In this document: in pieces, positions 1 to 10,032 of the stretch
Position numbering within the stretch: the stretch's first letter is position 1
How the letters are laid out: each line of letters starts with the position of its first letter
From: Candidatus Jettenia sp.
GTDB lineage: Bacteria > Planctomycetota > Brocadiia > Brocadiales > Brocadiaceae
Assembly (NCBI GenBank): GCA_021650895.1
Contig: CP091278.1
Location: forward strand, 1,517,659 to 1,581,658
DNA length: 64,000 bases
Direction: 5' to 3'
Made by a program: the position numbers and the translations under genes
Notes under the pieces: model-generated
Told to the model about the DNA's origin: nothing
Database searches by the model: none
What the model saw: the letters and a program-made list of their open reading frames with translations, nothing else

Positions 1-131
1 ATGACGAACAGATCTGAGATACCGCTTTGTGCGAGAAAATCTATCAATTCTTTCACCTGATTCTGATCATGCACCTCACCCCTCTTGTTAAATTCCACTT
101 CAAAATAAGGAAAACCTTTCAAGTCTTGCAT
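1..131 (-). CDS. Hydrolase-like protein, N-terminal fragment cut by the window edge
   Basis: The minus strand opens with ATG at 131, preceded by a good ribosome binding site (GGGAGGATAGT), and reads 43 residues to the window edge without a stop. It begins MQDLKGFPYFEVEFNKRG and reaches GISDLFV. From memory, this start resembles a family of cytoplasmic alpha/beta-hydrolase-like proteins in which a SHGWN-type strand follows; that part lies outside the window, so the function is a guess. It starts 15 bases after the end of the subtilisin-like gene on the same strand, so the two are probably co-transcribed. The reading frame itself is well supported; the family is not. Confidence 0.55.
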   Translation of the reverse strand, partial: MQDLKGFPYFEVEFNKRGEVHDQNQVKELIDFLAQSGISDLFV

Positions 132-146
132 ACTATCCTCCCTTCA

Positions 147-1750
147 TTATACAGATTGAATAGCCCTCATTAAATCTACAAGGCCGTACCCCTGAAAATA
201 TCGCTCACGTTTCAGGTCCGTAGCGGTGGACAGAAATATCTCTTTAACCTTTTCTGGTCGCCCAATGAATTCGCGCCTTATTGAAAGGAATGCGGCAATC
301 ACACCTGAGACATGCGGCGCAGCCATACTCGTGCCGCTCTCTTCCAGATAATCACAATCACCGATCTTTTCTCTCATTTCTGCGCGCCGCTTGCCCGCCG
401 CACAGGATAAAATTTTTTCACCGGGAGCAACAAGATCTGGCTTGATCCGTCCGTCACCAGTTGGGCCTTTCGATGAGAAATAAGAAACACCGTAGACATG
501 CGGCATATCTTTATGCGTCGAACCAACGGTAATCGCAAGTTCAGCATTACCCGGATCATTGATAGTCAAGTCCATACCGGCTGAGATAACTCCCCGAAAC
601 TGGCTTTGTGCAACTCCATAACCGGTATTGCCTGCTGCAACAACAACGACAACGCCGAACGAACGAGTCTGTCTACTTCCACACAGAGGGGACTCTGTCC
701 ACAGGCAAACCATTCAGGCTCAAAGTCGTAACCAACACTCATATTTACTCCATGAATCAGTAGGCGACGACCATACCCGTTAATCTCCTGTATCATTTCA
801 ATTGCCGCTATAAGGTTGCTTGCCAGGCCATCTCCTTTTTCGTCAAGCACCTTGAGACTCAAAAGCTTACATTTAGGCGACATTCCCGAAATAGCATCGA
901 GGGTAAGTTCGTTATAGGATATCTCTCCATCTTCATTGCGCAATCGGGTATACGCCCGGATTTTCTTCGCCTCCGCTTCCTCTCCCCTTCCACCTTTATT
1001 CTTAACTCTCATTTCACCCGCAATGATACCTGCCACATGTGTGCCATGACCGAAAGCATCTTGCTTCGCATCTTCCGGGTTTGCAGAACCTAATTTGGTG
1101 AAATCTGTATGGATGAGCGGATCCTTAAGATTGAGATTATCGTGCAAGGTAAAATGCGGATGAGTCGCATCTATCCCTGAATCAAGCACTGCCCACACAA
1201 TACCCTCGCCATAGGCAGAAAATGAAGTTTGTGCAGCGTCGGCCTTCACGGTGCTGATTGATTTATTGATGAGAGATTTAACGGGAAAATCAGGCCAGAT
1301 ATGATAAATCGCCCGTTCCTTTACTTTTGCTCTGCTATCCCGCTTCACCAACTCACGTATCACATCACCTTCAAGACTTGCAAACAGGTATTGCTGGCTG
1401 CGTTTACTTTTCAACTCGTTGATTCCCTGATGTCCGGGATCTTTATCTTTTCCTATTTCACTGATTATTTCTTTCGTTGTTTTCATAACCCAATCTCTCG
1501 CCCCATCACGCCCTGTAGGATACTCCAGGTTTAAATCAATGATCACCGGGAAGACTTTGGGTTTATGTGCCGGACCTTCTTTAAGTTTCTTCTGCTTCTC
1601 TTTGAGCATTTCCTCTTTAAGCATCTCCTCTTTGAGCATTTTGAGAAGCGGTATTGCGATTACCGTTGAGTCCAAAGTTTCTGGTGTAAATGGTTTTTTC
1701 ATAGGGTCTTGTTGCGTCAATCCATCTATACCGGTTTTCTGTTTAGCCAT
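147..1750 (-). pseudogene. Subtilisin-like (S8) serine peptidase, split by a one-base frameshift
   Basis: Two overlapping minus-strand frames together form one S8 peptidase of about 530 residues. The first (1750 to about 660) carries the catalytic Asp190 in VLDSGID and His238 in FGHGTHVAG. The second (to 147) carries the oxyanion Asn in VVAAGNTGYG and the catalytic Ser in GTSMAAPHVSG. The frame changes near 654-655, where one extra C on the plus strand would join LVRS to GVVVVVAAGN; this is a single-base loss in a short run, or an assembly error. All catalytic residues survive. The start at 1750 follows GGAGGATATCT. There is no signal peptide, and residues 37-58 are a charged Lys/Glu/Leu repeat (LKEEM copies) probably forming a helix. 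It probably acted as a cytoplasmic peptidase, possibly with the hydrolase-like gene that follows. Confidence 0.85.
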
Positions 1751-1984
1751 AGATATCCTCCATAATAGACTTCAATACGTAGTCCGTTCCAATCATTATT
1801 GGGTAAGAGAAAACTTTTATTTACCAGGCGGCATTATCTGGCAGCAATGAAGGTGTGAATGTATAATAAAATAGATTATTCTGTCAATAGTAATTTAAAA
1901 TGAGGAGATTACTATGCATGAAACTAAATAGTAAATATCGCTCTACATCAGATTATTGAAATCACTTCAACGGAGGAAAATAAA

Positions 1985-2440
1985 ATGGATACAAATAATA
2001 CTCCTTTTAGATGGGCATTCTGGACTTTTTTTATACTTCTTCTTATGACTTTTTCAATCTCATGCAATGCGGTAAATCCGGAAAAGCAACCTATCTTCTC
2101 AAATATAGTCGGCGGCCTGTTGTGCGGTACAGCCAGCGACAATCAATGCACAGTGCCAGCGGGAAAACGATTAATAATCGAGTATGTGTCAGGGTATGTT
2201 TTTCAACCTCCCTCAGCTAGTGAAACGATATCAGTTGCTATGGCAATTACGGATCCTCAACTTGGCCTTAATGGGAATTCTTTCCACCATTTCGTGGCAA
2301 CGAAGACCAATGCTACAGGGACAACAGACGTTTTTGTTTTCTCTGCACCCTTGAGAATGATGCTGCATCCTCAGGCGACCTTTTATTTCTCGGGCGTGGC
2401 TGCTGTTGCAGTTTCTGGCTACCTGGTAGACTCCGAATAG
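1985..2440 (+). CDS. Hypothetical secreted lipoprotein-like protein
   Basis: This is a 151-residue protein with a GGAGG site eight bases before its ATG. Residues 15-32 are hydrophobic and end in SISC, compatible with a lipobox, so the mature protein probably starts at Cys27 and sits in the envelope. The rest is rich in small and beta-forming residues and has two more cysteines (GLLCGTASDNQC) that could form a disulfide. I do not recognise a family. It diverges from the peptidase gene across a 234-base gap. Confidence 0.7.
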   Translation: MDTNNTPFRWAFWTFFILLLMTFSISCNAVNPEKQPIFSNIVGGLLCGTASDNQCTVPAGKRLIIEYVSGYVFQPPSASETISVAMAITDPQLGLNGNSFHHFVATKTNATGTTDVFVFSAPLRMMLHPQATFYFSGVAAVAVSGYLVDSE

Positions 2441-2545
2441 ATCCCTGAATCATTTCACCCCTTCGGGCTTGCAGTATAGAAATCAACCGTTGAAACAAAA
2501 TATAAAGTGCGTTGATAGTAAATCGCTCTTGTTAAAAAATTCTGA

Positions 2546-4816
2546 TTATTTTAAAATATCTTTTAAAATATCGCCTACGGGTGACTCCTCGCCCTGTTGG
2601 TCTTTGTCACCTTTTTTGGGTAATCCTATCTTATCGCCTAATTTTTCCAGTTCTTTCCTGCCATAATATTTCGCCATGGCGCTGGTTATATAGGGTATGT
2701 CCAAAATAGGTCTTGGCTTGTTTATACTTCCCGTTACCGTAATTGGAAGCACCATGCGGTTCTCCGGATTAAAGAGGGCTTTGAGAGGTTCAGCCTTCTT
2801 GGCTAATTTAGCAGAATATTCATGGGAGAGAACAACCTTGCCCTTAAGGTCGAGGCTGCTGGTATCATAGTCAACCAACCCTTCTATAAAAGCATCAGAA
2901 TCCGTTGCTTTTGCAGTATGAATATTATGTAATGCAATCTTCTTTACATTGATTTTATTACCGGTCATGGAAAAATCACCATCCAGATAATCAAACCGTG
3001 TGGCCTTTTGTTTATCCAGTTCACCACCCTCTTTTCCCAGAAACTTAGATACACCCTTTATACCAAAAAGCGCATCCAGGACTGTATCTACAAGATTTAC
3101 ATTCATAATTTCCCCCTGATCGATACGGAATGGCCCACGAGCATGAATCGCTCCTTTCTGGTTATCATCTCCGGCATTGTTTGCTGTGAAAGATCCGGAA
3201 AATCTCCCTTTGAATAAACCCTTGTATTGTGTGAGGGTATCTATAGCTTCTGCCACATTCATATTTTCAACAACCGGTTTCACGTTCCATTGAAATTCAC
3301 GGGGTTTTACTTTACCGTTCATCGAAACGTTTCCCTGGAAGGCATGAACTTGAAATTTACGAATATCGAGCATATCATTCTGGTAATCAAACTGTGCCTG
3401 TATATTCTCAAAAGGAGCAGCCATCACATTCCCCTTCTTGACATCGAGGCTGCCATTGCCTATGATGTTGTTCTGCTTTTTCCCGGCTTGGACTTTCATA
3501 TCTATAGATTCAAAGAAACTTTGAGAAGTTGTTGCTTTCTGGTTATTATCCGATGTTTGAGATAGATTACACATAAGTCTTGGAGACGAGAACTGCAGAT
3601 TAACAGAAGCGTCTTCCATCGTTCCTTTCAAAGAGCTCTGAAGGACAAAGTCCCCCTCCGGTTCATACTCTTTCAGTGCAGGAACCAGTGATCCCCAACC
3701 TTTCAGGGATGTTTCTTCGGTGCCCATCAAAAGATCAAAATGCGGATTTGTTAGACCGGTAATTTTCCCTGATGTCTTTAAAAACAAGGTATGCATACTG
3801 ATAACACACGGGTCTAAATAAATATCATCTCCTGTCTTAGTTGCCTTCATAGAAATTTGACAAGGGACAGATTTTGGCTTGTGAAATGTTTCGCCATACA
3901 TAATCTCAAGGTCTCTCATGTCCACGTTGCAATCAGCCTTGAGATTATCAATATTTCCCTTCAAAACCATTTGCATGTTTACTAAGCCTAAAAAGCTCAT
4001 ATCCGGTAAAGAGTTCTTGATAGAAAAGTAAGATTTACCTGCATCCGGATTAAATTCATCGAGAGATAATGTAACATCCATAAAAAGCCGTTTTATATCC
4101 AGGGTATCGTCTAAGGGACCCACAGTACCCTTAGTCACGAAGTTTTGCTTCGAACTCCCAGGCAATCGGGCTGTTATATACATTTGAATCGGTTTATTCG
4201 TGGATACATCAATGAATTTCATGTCTAATAAATCTATCGTTGTCGTTGTGGTAGTTCCCTGCTGGGTGAACTCATCAACAAAATCGATATGACCCTGGTT
4301 CACCGTAAATGTAGAAACCAGCAGTCCTGCAAAAAGGTCGCTTCCACTTTTCACCTCATTTTCACTACCATTCTTTTCATTCTCTTTTTTCTCCGGGCTT
4401 TCAGTATCTCCATGCCCTTCTATCCCGGAACCCATCAGGTCTGCGATATTAAGCTCTCCTTTTGAGTTCCTTATCAGTCGTACTACCGGCTTTTCCAGAA
4501 TTAATTCCTTTACTTGAATTTGCTTTTTTAAAAGAGGAAGTAATTTTACTTTTATCCGCAGGCGTTCTAAATTCAGAAAATCACTGGTACCAAATCCCAG
4601 CTTTTCCGCAATATGAAGTCCCTGAATCTCCGCTCCCAGCCCTTTCAAAATGGTGAGTTTTATGCTGCCAAAATCCAAATCTCTCGCCACGTGCGGCTTC
4701 GCAATATCGATAATTTTTGCTTTATATTTATTTACATCAATAAGAAATGGCGTAATTAATGCACCTATCACAAGAATAAAAATCGAACACAGAACAATAA
4801 TAATGATCTTTTTCAT
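2546..4816 (-). CDS. AsmA family protein
   Basis: This encodes about 756 residues. The start at 4816 (MKKIIIIVLCS) is preferred over an upstream ATG at 4879 because it follows GAGGATAAAATT and gives a proper signal anchor. One N-terminal membrane helix (residues 5-25) leads into ALITPFLIDVNKYKAKI, typical of AsmA proteins, followed by a long beta-rich periplasmic region and a C-terminal AsmA domain around GPFRIDQGEIMNVNLVDTVL. AsmA-family proteins act between inner and outer membrane; in E. coli several members are implicated in phospholipid transport and outer-membrane homeostasis. Which member this is cannot be told from sequence alone. The untranslated leader (4836-4882) is part of a dispersed repeat also found inverted near 36.75 kb. 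Confidence 0.9.
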   Translation of the reverse strand: MKKIIIIVLCSIFILVIGALITPFLIDVNKYKAKIIDIAKPHVARDLDFGSIKLTILKGLGAEIQGLHIAEKLGFGTSDFLNLERLRIKVKLLPLLKKQIQVKELILEKPVVRLIRNSKGELNIADLMGSGIEGHGDTESPEKKENEKNGSENEVKSGSDLFAGLLVSTFTVNQGHIDFVDEFTQQGTTTTTTIDLLDMKFIDVSTNKPIQMYITARLPGSSKQNFVTKGTVGPLDDTLDIKRLFMDVTLSLDEFNPDAGKSYFSIKNSLPDMSFLGLVNMQMVLKGNIDNLKADCNVDMRDLEIMYGETFHKPKSVPCQISMKATKTGDDIYLDPCVISMHTLFLKTSGKITGLTNPHFDLLMGTEETSLKGWGSLVPALKEYEPEGDFVLQSSLKGTMEDASVNLQFSSPRLMCNLSQTSDNNQKATTSQSFFESIDMKVQAGKKQNNIIGNGSLDVKKGNVMAAPFENIQAQFDYQNDMLDIRKFQVHAFQGNVSMNGKVKPREFQWNVKPVVENMNVAEAIDTLTQYKGLFKGRFSGSFTANNAGDDNQKGAIHARGPFRIDQGEIMNVNLVDTVLDALFGIKGVSKFLGKEGGELDKQKATRFDYLDGDFSMTGNKINVKKIALHNIHTAKATDSDAFIEGLVDYDTSSLDLKGKVVLSHEYSAKLAKKAEPLKALFNPENRMVLPITVTGSINKPRPILDIPYITSAMAKYYGRKELEKLGDKIGLPKKGDKDQQGEESPVGDILKDILK

Positions 4817-4947
4817 AATTTTATCCTCTATAAATAGGTTGAGTTTTAAAAGGCAAAACCCAACGACTTTTTTACCCACCCCTAAAGCCCATACGCATCA
4901 AGCTAAGAGTATTATTCCCTAAGAGAGGAGGATGTGTGTCTATTTTT

Positions 4948-5015
4948 CCTCCCTAATCCCCCTGTTTCCCCCTTTAGAAAAGGGGGATTTCCCTATTTTC
5001 CCCCTTTTCTAAACT
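4948..5015. repeat. Palindromic CCCCCTTT-AGAAAAGGGGG repeat block
   Basis: The block contains two units of the type CCCCCTTTAGAAAAGGGGG, each able to form a hairpin. The same unit recurs at about 36.5-36.7 kb and, read as codons, inside the SBBP gene at 44.17-44.35 kb. Confidence 0.75.
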
Positions 5016-5269
5016 TGTCCTTACCCACATCTTTAAATACCACAAAGAACACGAAGTACACGAAGAATAAGAGAGTTCTAAATCTCAATAAATTCTTTTT
5101 ATGATCGATCCCTTCTTGAGGCGAAGCAACACACCCCTACCTCAATTGTAAAAGCGCAAAATCTTGCTTCTCTCCGTTCTTCTTTCTTCGTGTACTTCGT
5201 GGTTTACCTTGCTTCTACCTTCGCTCCCTCCCTAACTTGTGGGTAAGGATAAGTTTTCTAAAGGGGGAT
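5000..5269. repeat. MITE-like element A, copy 1
   Basis: This segment of about 270 bp has imperfect terminal inverted repeats: CTAAACTTGTCCTTACCCACA on the left and the complement of TGTGGGTAAGGATAAG on the right. A second internal inverted pair (AACACGAAGTACACGAAGAA near 5050 and its complement near 5190) extends the symmetry. A copy in opposite orientation lies at 36218-36510. It has no coding capacity. Confidence 0.8.
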
Positions 5270-5744
5270 TATGTTATTCTTCACCGTTTCCACATGTTAG
5301 CTTGATGCATATGGAGTTCATTCCCCTGTAGAGACGCAAAATCTTGCTTCCCTACAATTAGGGTAGGGATGGGTTAACGGCATCATGAAAAACTTTGAAT
5401 TTCCCATACATCATCGTTTTCTTGCATCCGGAATTTACAACAATGTAGCAGAAGTTAGATATTTTATCAAGGGAAACAGAAGCCTCTGATAAATGTTTAT
5501 CATGCTATTGCTCTATTTTTGGTGGGAGGGTACCTACTCTACCTGGCTTATAAGTACCTGATCATATTGTACATTTTCTTTGGTAGTAATGAGTATACCA
5601 TGCAAAAATTTTGACGCAAAGGTTTTGCCATAAGCTCTTTTTGTTGCCGAAAATTTACCGTGAAAGAAAATGGAGAAGTCTTTATAATAGCAACAGAGAC
5701 CTTGAAGAATTAAAAAAAATTTAAAAAAGAAGAGGAGCGCAATT
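5270..5744. other. Intergenic region before the GH15 gene
   Basis: At 5319-5390 there is a degenerate copy of the GTAGAGACGCAA palindrome family with the flanking words GGAGTTCATTCCCC and GGGTTAACGGCAT, also seen at 27.93-28.0 kb. The word TTTGAATTTCCCATACAT at 5394-5411 matches the right arm of the palindromic elements at 8.2 and 15.66 kb. The remaining bases up to the gene show nothing recognisable and are AT-rich. Confidence 0.5.
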
Positions 5745-7589
5745 ATGGCATATCAACCGATTGAAAACTATGGGTTGATAGGCAACCTGAGAACTGCAGC
5801 GCTGGTGGGAATGAACGGCTCCATCGACTGGCTGTGCCTGCCCCGCTTCGACTCGGCCAGCGTCTTCGCCGCCATCCTGGATGACCAGAAGGGAGGCCGG
5901 TTTCGCATCGCCCCGAAGGGAGAAGGTCTACGGCACAAGCAACACTACTGGCCGAACACCAACATTCTCATTACGCGGTTTCTGCATCCCGATGGGATTG
6001 GCGAAATCGAGGACTACATGCCCGTAGGCGGGGCCGGTGGCGCCCCGGATGATCAACTCGTCCGGCGAGTCCGGGTGGTGCATGGCCGCATGCCGTTCTA
6101 TCTGGAGTGCCGGCCTGCCTTTGACTATGCCCGTGCCCAGCACGAGACATTAGTTGCCTGGCAAGGCGCCCGCTTCGATGGACCAGAACTGAGCCTCGGA
6201 CTAGCAGCCTCAGTCCCGCTGCGGCGTGACGGAGACGGTGTGCTTTCCGATTTTGTCCTGAGCGAAGGACAGAGCGCAACCTTTGTTCTACGCCGGCTCG
6301 ACCAGGGTCGCGATGCTGGCTACTGCCCCGATACCGGAGAGGCGGAGGAACGGTTCCGGGAAACTGTGGCATACTGGCAACGATGGCTGTCGCACTGCAC
6401 TTATCAGGGCCGCTGGCGTGAAATGGTTCAGCGCTCGGCGCTGGCACTCAAGCTGTTGACATACGAGCCAACAGGGGCCCTCATAGCTGCCCCAACCACG
6501 AGCCTTCCCGAAAACATTGGCGGGGTGAGAAATTGGGACTACCGCTATACCTGGCTTCGGGACGCATCCTTCACCCTCTATGCGTTGATGCGGATTGGCT
6601 TCACCGAAGAAGCTGCCCGGTTTATGGACTGGCTGGTGGCGCGCTTACAGGAAGACAAATCCGCCTGTGATGGCCCTCTCCAACTCATGTATGGCATCGA
6701 CGGCCAGGCCGAGTTGATCGAACAGGAACTTCCACACCTGGAGGGCTACCGATGTTCTCGGCCTGTGCGGATCGGCAACGGCGCTTACGATCAACTCCAG
6801 CTCGATATTTACGGTGAACTGATGGACTCTGCCTACTTGTTTAATAAATATGGCACGCCCGCTGGCTATGATGCATGGAAGAATATGCGCCGGCTGGTAG
6901 ACTGGGTCTGTAACAACTGGGCGCGTACGGATGAGGGGATCTGGGAAGTGCGCGGTGGACAGCGGTACTTCGTTTTCTCACGACTTATGTGCTGGGTAGC
7001 CCTGGACCGCGGTCTGCGTCTGGCCGATAAACGGTCGTTCCCGGCAGACCGGGCACGGTGGCTGCGTGTACGGGACGAAATATACGAGGATGTAATGCAA
7101 AAAGGATGGGACCTACAACGCCGGGCCTTCGTCCAGGCATACGGCTCTCCCGCCCTGGACGCCTCGAATCTGCTGATGCCACTGGTATTCTTCATTGCCC
7201 CCAGCGACCCGCGGATGCTTGCGACTGTGGACGCAATCCGCAAACCAATAGCGCAAGGTGGACTGGCTGCCGGCGGACTGGTTTACCGATACGACCCACG
7301 TGAGGCTCCAGATGGGCTACCGGGAACCGAAGGGACATTTAACATGTGCAGCTTTTGGCTCGTTGAGGCGCTGACCCGCGCCGGGCGCACCGACTCAAGA
7401 CGGCTGGAGGAGGCACGACTCTTGTTCGAAGAGATGCTCGGCTACGCCAATCACCTGGGGCTCTATGCGGAGCAAACAGGCCCTAGCGGTGAAGCGTTGG
7501 GAAACTTTCCGCAAGCGTTCACCCACCTGGCCCTTATCAGCGCCGCATTCAACCTCGACCGGACGCTGGACGGCGGACGTACCGATTGA
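5745..7589 (+). CDS. Glycoside hydrolase family 15 protein (glucoamylase/trehalase-like)
   Basis: This is 614 residues, the usual length for bacterial GH15 enzymes, with an (alpha/alpha)6 catalytic barrel expected. The start [20 protein letters not shown] is the classic N-terminal region, and the ATG follows [26 protein letters not shown] (about residues 251-271) is the first conserved active-site region, and [14 protein letters not shown] near residue 530 the second, where the general base glutamate is expected. The family hydrolyses alpha-glucosidic bonds in maltodextrins or trehalose; the substrate cannot be chosen here. No signal peptide is seen, so it is probably cytoplasmic. Base composition is much more GC-rich than every neighbour and codon choice is correspondingly different, which suggests recent transfer. 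Confidence 0.93.
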   Translation: MAYQPIENYGLIGNLRTAALVGMNGSIDWLCLPRFDSASVFAAILDDQKGGRFRIAPKGEGLRHKQHYWPNTNILITRFLHPDGIGEIEDYMPVGGAGGAPDDQLVRRVRVVHGRMPFYLECRPAFDYARAQHETLVAWQGARFDGPELSLGLAASVPLRRDGDGVLSDFVLSEGQSATFVLRRLDQGRDAGYCPDTGEAEERFRETVAYWQRWLSHCTYQGRWREMVQRSALALKLLTYEPTGALIAAPTTSLPENIGGVRNWDYRYTWLRDASFTLYALMRIGFTEEAARFMDWLVARLQEDKSACDGPLQLMYGIDGQAELIEQELPHLEGYRCSRPVRIGNGAYDQLQLDIYGELMDSAYLFNKYGTPAGYDAWKNMRRLVDWVCNNWARTDEGIWEVRGGQRYFVFSRLMCWVALDRGLRLADKRSFPADRARWLRVRDEIYEDVMQKGWDLQRRAFVQAYGSPALDASNLLMPLVFFIAPSDPRMLATVDAIRKPIAQGGLAAGGLVYRYDPREAPDGLPGTEGTFNMCSFWLVEALTRAGRTDSRRLEEARLLFEEMLGYANHLGLYAEQTGPSGEALGNFPQAFTHLALISAAFNLDRTLDGGRTD

Positions 7590-8107
7590 CGCAGGAAGAA
7601 GGCTGGCACGCAGGGTATCCTCATTTAACACAAAAAGTGAGGCAAGAGGATTGTAGAATGAGCGCTCAAAGGCACGCACTCCACCATCTCATCCACAACC
7701 TGATCGCATAGCAATAGAGTCCCTGTGCTTTCATCAACCGATAAGAAATTATTCTTCGATAAACAATAAAATACTATGATATGTACGGTTGCATTTACCT
7801 CATTCTCAAGGCAACCTGTAAACAGGCTGCCCGGGAATTATTTTGTAAATAAATCAAATACTCTCTGGTATATTGATCAATCTTTACCATGTACACAATG
7901 GTAGAGACTCAAGATGTTGCGTCTCTACGTCATGTTCCGATACATGCTGGTATATTCGGTTTCATTCATGGAATTCTCGAATCATTTCACCCCTTCGGGG
8001 TTATTTACCCGTGGTTGTGCATTCTCTATAATCATGACAGCCCTTCGAGTTTATAAATAGCTTAAGGAGAAATGCTCCGTTGTTATTCTTTTACTGTTTA
8101 CGTTTCA

Positions 8108-8200
8108 TTAGGCCTTCGACGACTTTCAAATCGTAAAGACGTGTAGTGGCGAGGCGCGCCTCGCCACTACGTAGTTTGTTTGAATTTCCTATACATAAAT
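8108..8200. repeat. Arm-core-arm palindromic element with GGCGAGGCGCGCC core
   Basis: The left arm is AGGCCTTCGACGACTTT, the core is the perfect palindrome GGCGAGGCGCGCCTCGCC extended by GTAGT/ACTAC, and the right arm is TTTGAATTTCCTATACAT. The same arms bracket a different core at 15594-15678. Confidence 0.65.
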
Positions 8201-8550
8201 AAACCTTCGGCAGCCTTTTTCTTATTAAGATGTAGGGCAAGGCTTTAGCCTTGCTTCCCCGCCTGAATATGTGCATGGGGATGGCAACCCTAAAGGGTTG
8301 CCCTACAGATCGGTAAAAACTTGATATCTTTTGCCGTTTTCTCATCTCAAAGGAATTGAATGATTATTGAATGGTGAGAGCGATTGTAAAGATGCAAGAT
8401 TTTAGAGACACAAGGTTTTGTAACTGTACAGACGCAAGATGTTGCGTCTCTACCCAATCTCGAAGGGATGACATAGGGGAAACCTGTGTTGATATATCAT
8501 CCCAGGGCAATTGTATCAAAATGAGAATTGTTCAGCCCATTTTGGGTGGC

Positions 8551-8579
8551 ACTGACAAACCCTGTTTGTCAGTATTTTT
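8551..8579. terminator. Hairpin followed by T-run, terminator-like
   Basis: ACTGACAAAC-CCT-GTTTGTCAGT forms a perfect 10-bp stem followed by ATTTTTC. No gene ends immediately upstream (GH15 ends almost 1 kb before), and the hairpin is nested in a larger inverted repeat, so it may be a repeat element rather than a working terminator. Confidence 0.3.
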
Positions 8580-8841
8580 CTCTTCCCTATCCCTGTATGA
8601 ATTTAAACAGACACGGACAATCCCCATCCCTGTTCAAGACATACAGGGACAGGTTTGTCCGTGCCACCCTGTCCAAGTGGTATTGCAAAACTTCAGACTT
8701 TCCCTCTACGTGTGGGTAATGATGAGGTGAAAACGAAGTATACTCTCTATTGTTTAAATTATCATGATTGATCTATAGAGAGCATAGCTTTCGACCTGCA
8801 AATAATTCTTGGACAACCTGTAAAGATATGGCTTCGAAACT

Positions 8842-10032
8842 TTACTTTATGGGAACAATTTCAGCCCTTCTGTTCAGCGCACGGCCTTCTTCTGTGTCAT
8901 TAGGAGCAATAGGCTTTTTATATCCAAAACCTACGATAGAGACACGTGATTCATTGATACCTTTATCGACTAAATAGTTCTTTACCGCCTGAGCTCTTTT
9001 TTGGGAGAGGTCTATATTATACTCCATTGAACCGATATTGTCCGTATGTCCCTCTATTCTTATGTGCATATTCGGATTTTTTTGTAAAATATCGACAATG
9101 TTGCTGAGATTTGAATTAAACTCTTCTTTAATATCCCATTTCTTATATTCAAACGTGATTCCTTTTACCACCCAGCATCCTCTAGGATCGACAATTGCTC
9201 CTTGAGGTGTATCCGGGCATTCATCATCTTTGTCGTAAACACCATCACCATCACTATCAATATCAATATCTTGTTTTTGCGTAGCTGTCAAAAATACCTT
9301 TTTTACAAAGTCCGCCATGTCATCACTGGATGCAATTTCATCGGCAGTTACCGAAAAACCACATGTTACTTCTTGTGCAAGGTCTCTGAGCTCTCTTTCT
9401 CCTTCGGCAGTATTTCCCACGAAAATGGTGTAAAGGCATACCCTATCTCCGTACATTTCTTTTAAATCCTGTGCCCTCGCCATAGGACTTCCGATTAACT
9501 GTTCACCGTCACTGACAAGAATCACTGCATTTTGGCCACCTGACGTCAGTAATAGATTCTTTGCATCTTTTATAGCATTACCAGCCGGACTGCTGCCCTT
9601 GGGAACCGTTGCCCCGTTTAATGCGTCTTCTAAAAGACTCCGTGAGTGCTTCGTGAGTTCATAAACAACAAATGTTTTGTCTAATGGCTTTAAAAATCCA
9701 TGCCCAAATGTTACAAGGGCACTATTTATATCGATTTCAGGCAGGGTATTATTCATTCTCGTTAAAATATCTTTTGCCACAGCAAATTTGGAATGCCCTT
9801 TATTAACGGTACCGGTAAATTCTTCTTCCATAGATGCTGATGCATCTAAAATAATTACAAAACTTTTAATTTTTGGCACATACTTCACATCTTGAGATTC
9901 TGAATCCAGATTTTGAGGAACAAAAGTCTCAAGGGGTTCGATAGGTTTCTTAAGAGGCTTAAGTTGCGCGCAACCCGTTAAAATTATCATTGATACCATA
10001 AGAAACGATGCTGATAGATATTTTTTCCGCAT
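8842..10032 (-). CDS. VWA domain / OmpA-like peptidoglycan-binding lipoprotein
   Basis: This is 396 residues. A lipoprotein signal ends in LTGC (Cys21). A von Willebrand A domain follows (about 60-240) with the MIDAS motif DASAS and the later strand VSDGEQ. A thrombospondin type 3-like calcium site (DSDGDGVYDKDDECPDTPQG, about 258-278) comes next, then a C-terminal OmpA domain (about 285-396) with GHTDNIGSMEYN and the LSQKRAQAVKNYL helix, which binds peptidoglycan in this family. The protein is probably anchored in the outer membrane facing the periplasm. The combination suggests a calcium- or metal-dependent adhesion or scaffold role in the cell wall, which is inference. It is monocistronic; the opposing strand carries only repeats. 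Confidence 0.9.
   Translation of the reverse strand: MRKKYLSASFLMVSMIILTGCAQLKPLKKPIEPLETFVPQNLDSESQDVKYVPKIKSFVIILDASASMEEEFTGTVNKGHSKFAVAKDILTRMNNTLPEIDINSALVTFGHGFLKPLDKTFVVYELTKHSRSLLEDALNGATVPKGSSPAGNAIKDAKNLLLTSGGQNAVILVSDGEQLIGSPMARAQDLKEMYGDRVCLYTIFVGNTAEGERELRDLAQEVTCGFSVTADEIASSDDMADFVKKVFLTATQKQDIDIDSDGDGVYDKDDECPDTPQGAIVDPRGCWVVKGITFEYKKWDIKEEFNSNLSNIVDILQKNPNMHIRIEGHTDNIGSMEYNIDLSQKRAQAVKNYLVDKGINESRVSIVGFGYKKPIAPNDTEEGRALNRRAEIVPIK

Larger units (their letters stand above)
7590..8841. other. Long repeat-rich intergenic region
   Basis: These 1.25 kb hold no convincing gene. GC-rich sequence from the GH15 gene ends near 7610. After it come several palindromes: GTAGAGACTCAA...TTGCGTCTCTAC (7903-7930), a GGCGAGGCGCGCCTCGCC core (8147-8174), a GTAGGGCAAGGC...GTTGCCCTAC composite (8233-8308), GACGCAAGATGTTGCGTC (8431-8448) and a TGGCAC...GTGCCAC composite (8543-8672). 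A CTTCGGGG-type hairpin sits at 7986-8002. Open frames here are chance readings through these repeats. Confidence 0.7.

Noticed and set aside
1914-1931. Five-codon frame (MHETK) with a GAGGAG site upstream of the 151-residue lipoprotein gene
   Set aside because: It could be a leader peptide, but it is too short to separate from chance and no attenuator structure was seen.
7903-8448. Repeated short palindromes considered as a CRISPR array
   Set aside because: Spacing is irregular, copies are dispersed over the whole window and no cas gene is present.
8371-8730. Plus-strand open frames in the long intergenic region
   Set aside because: They read through several palindromes, have odd composition and no ribosome site.
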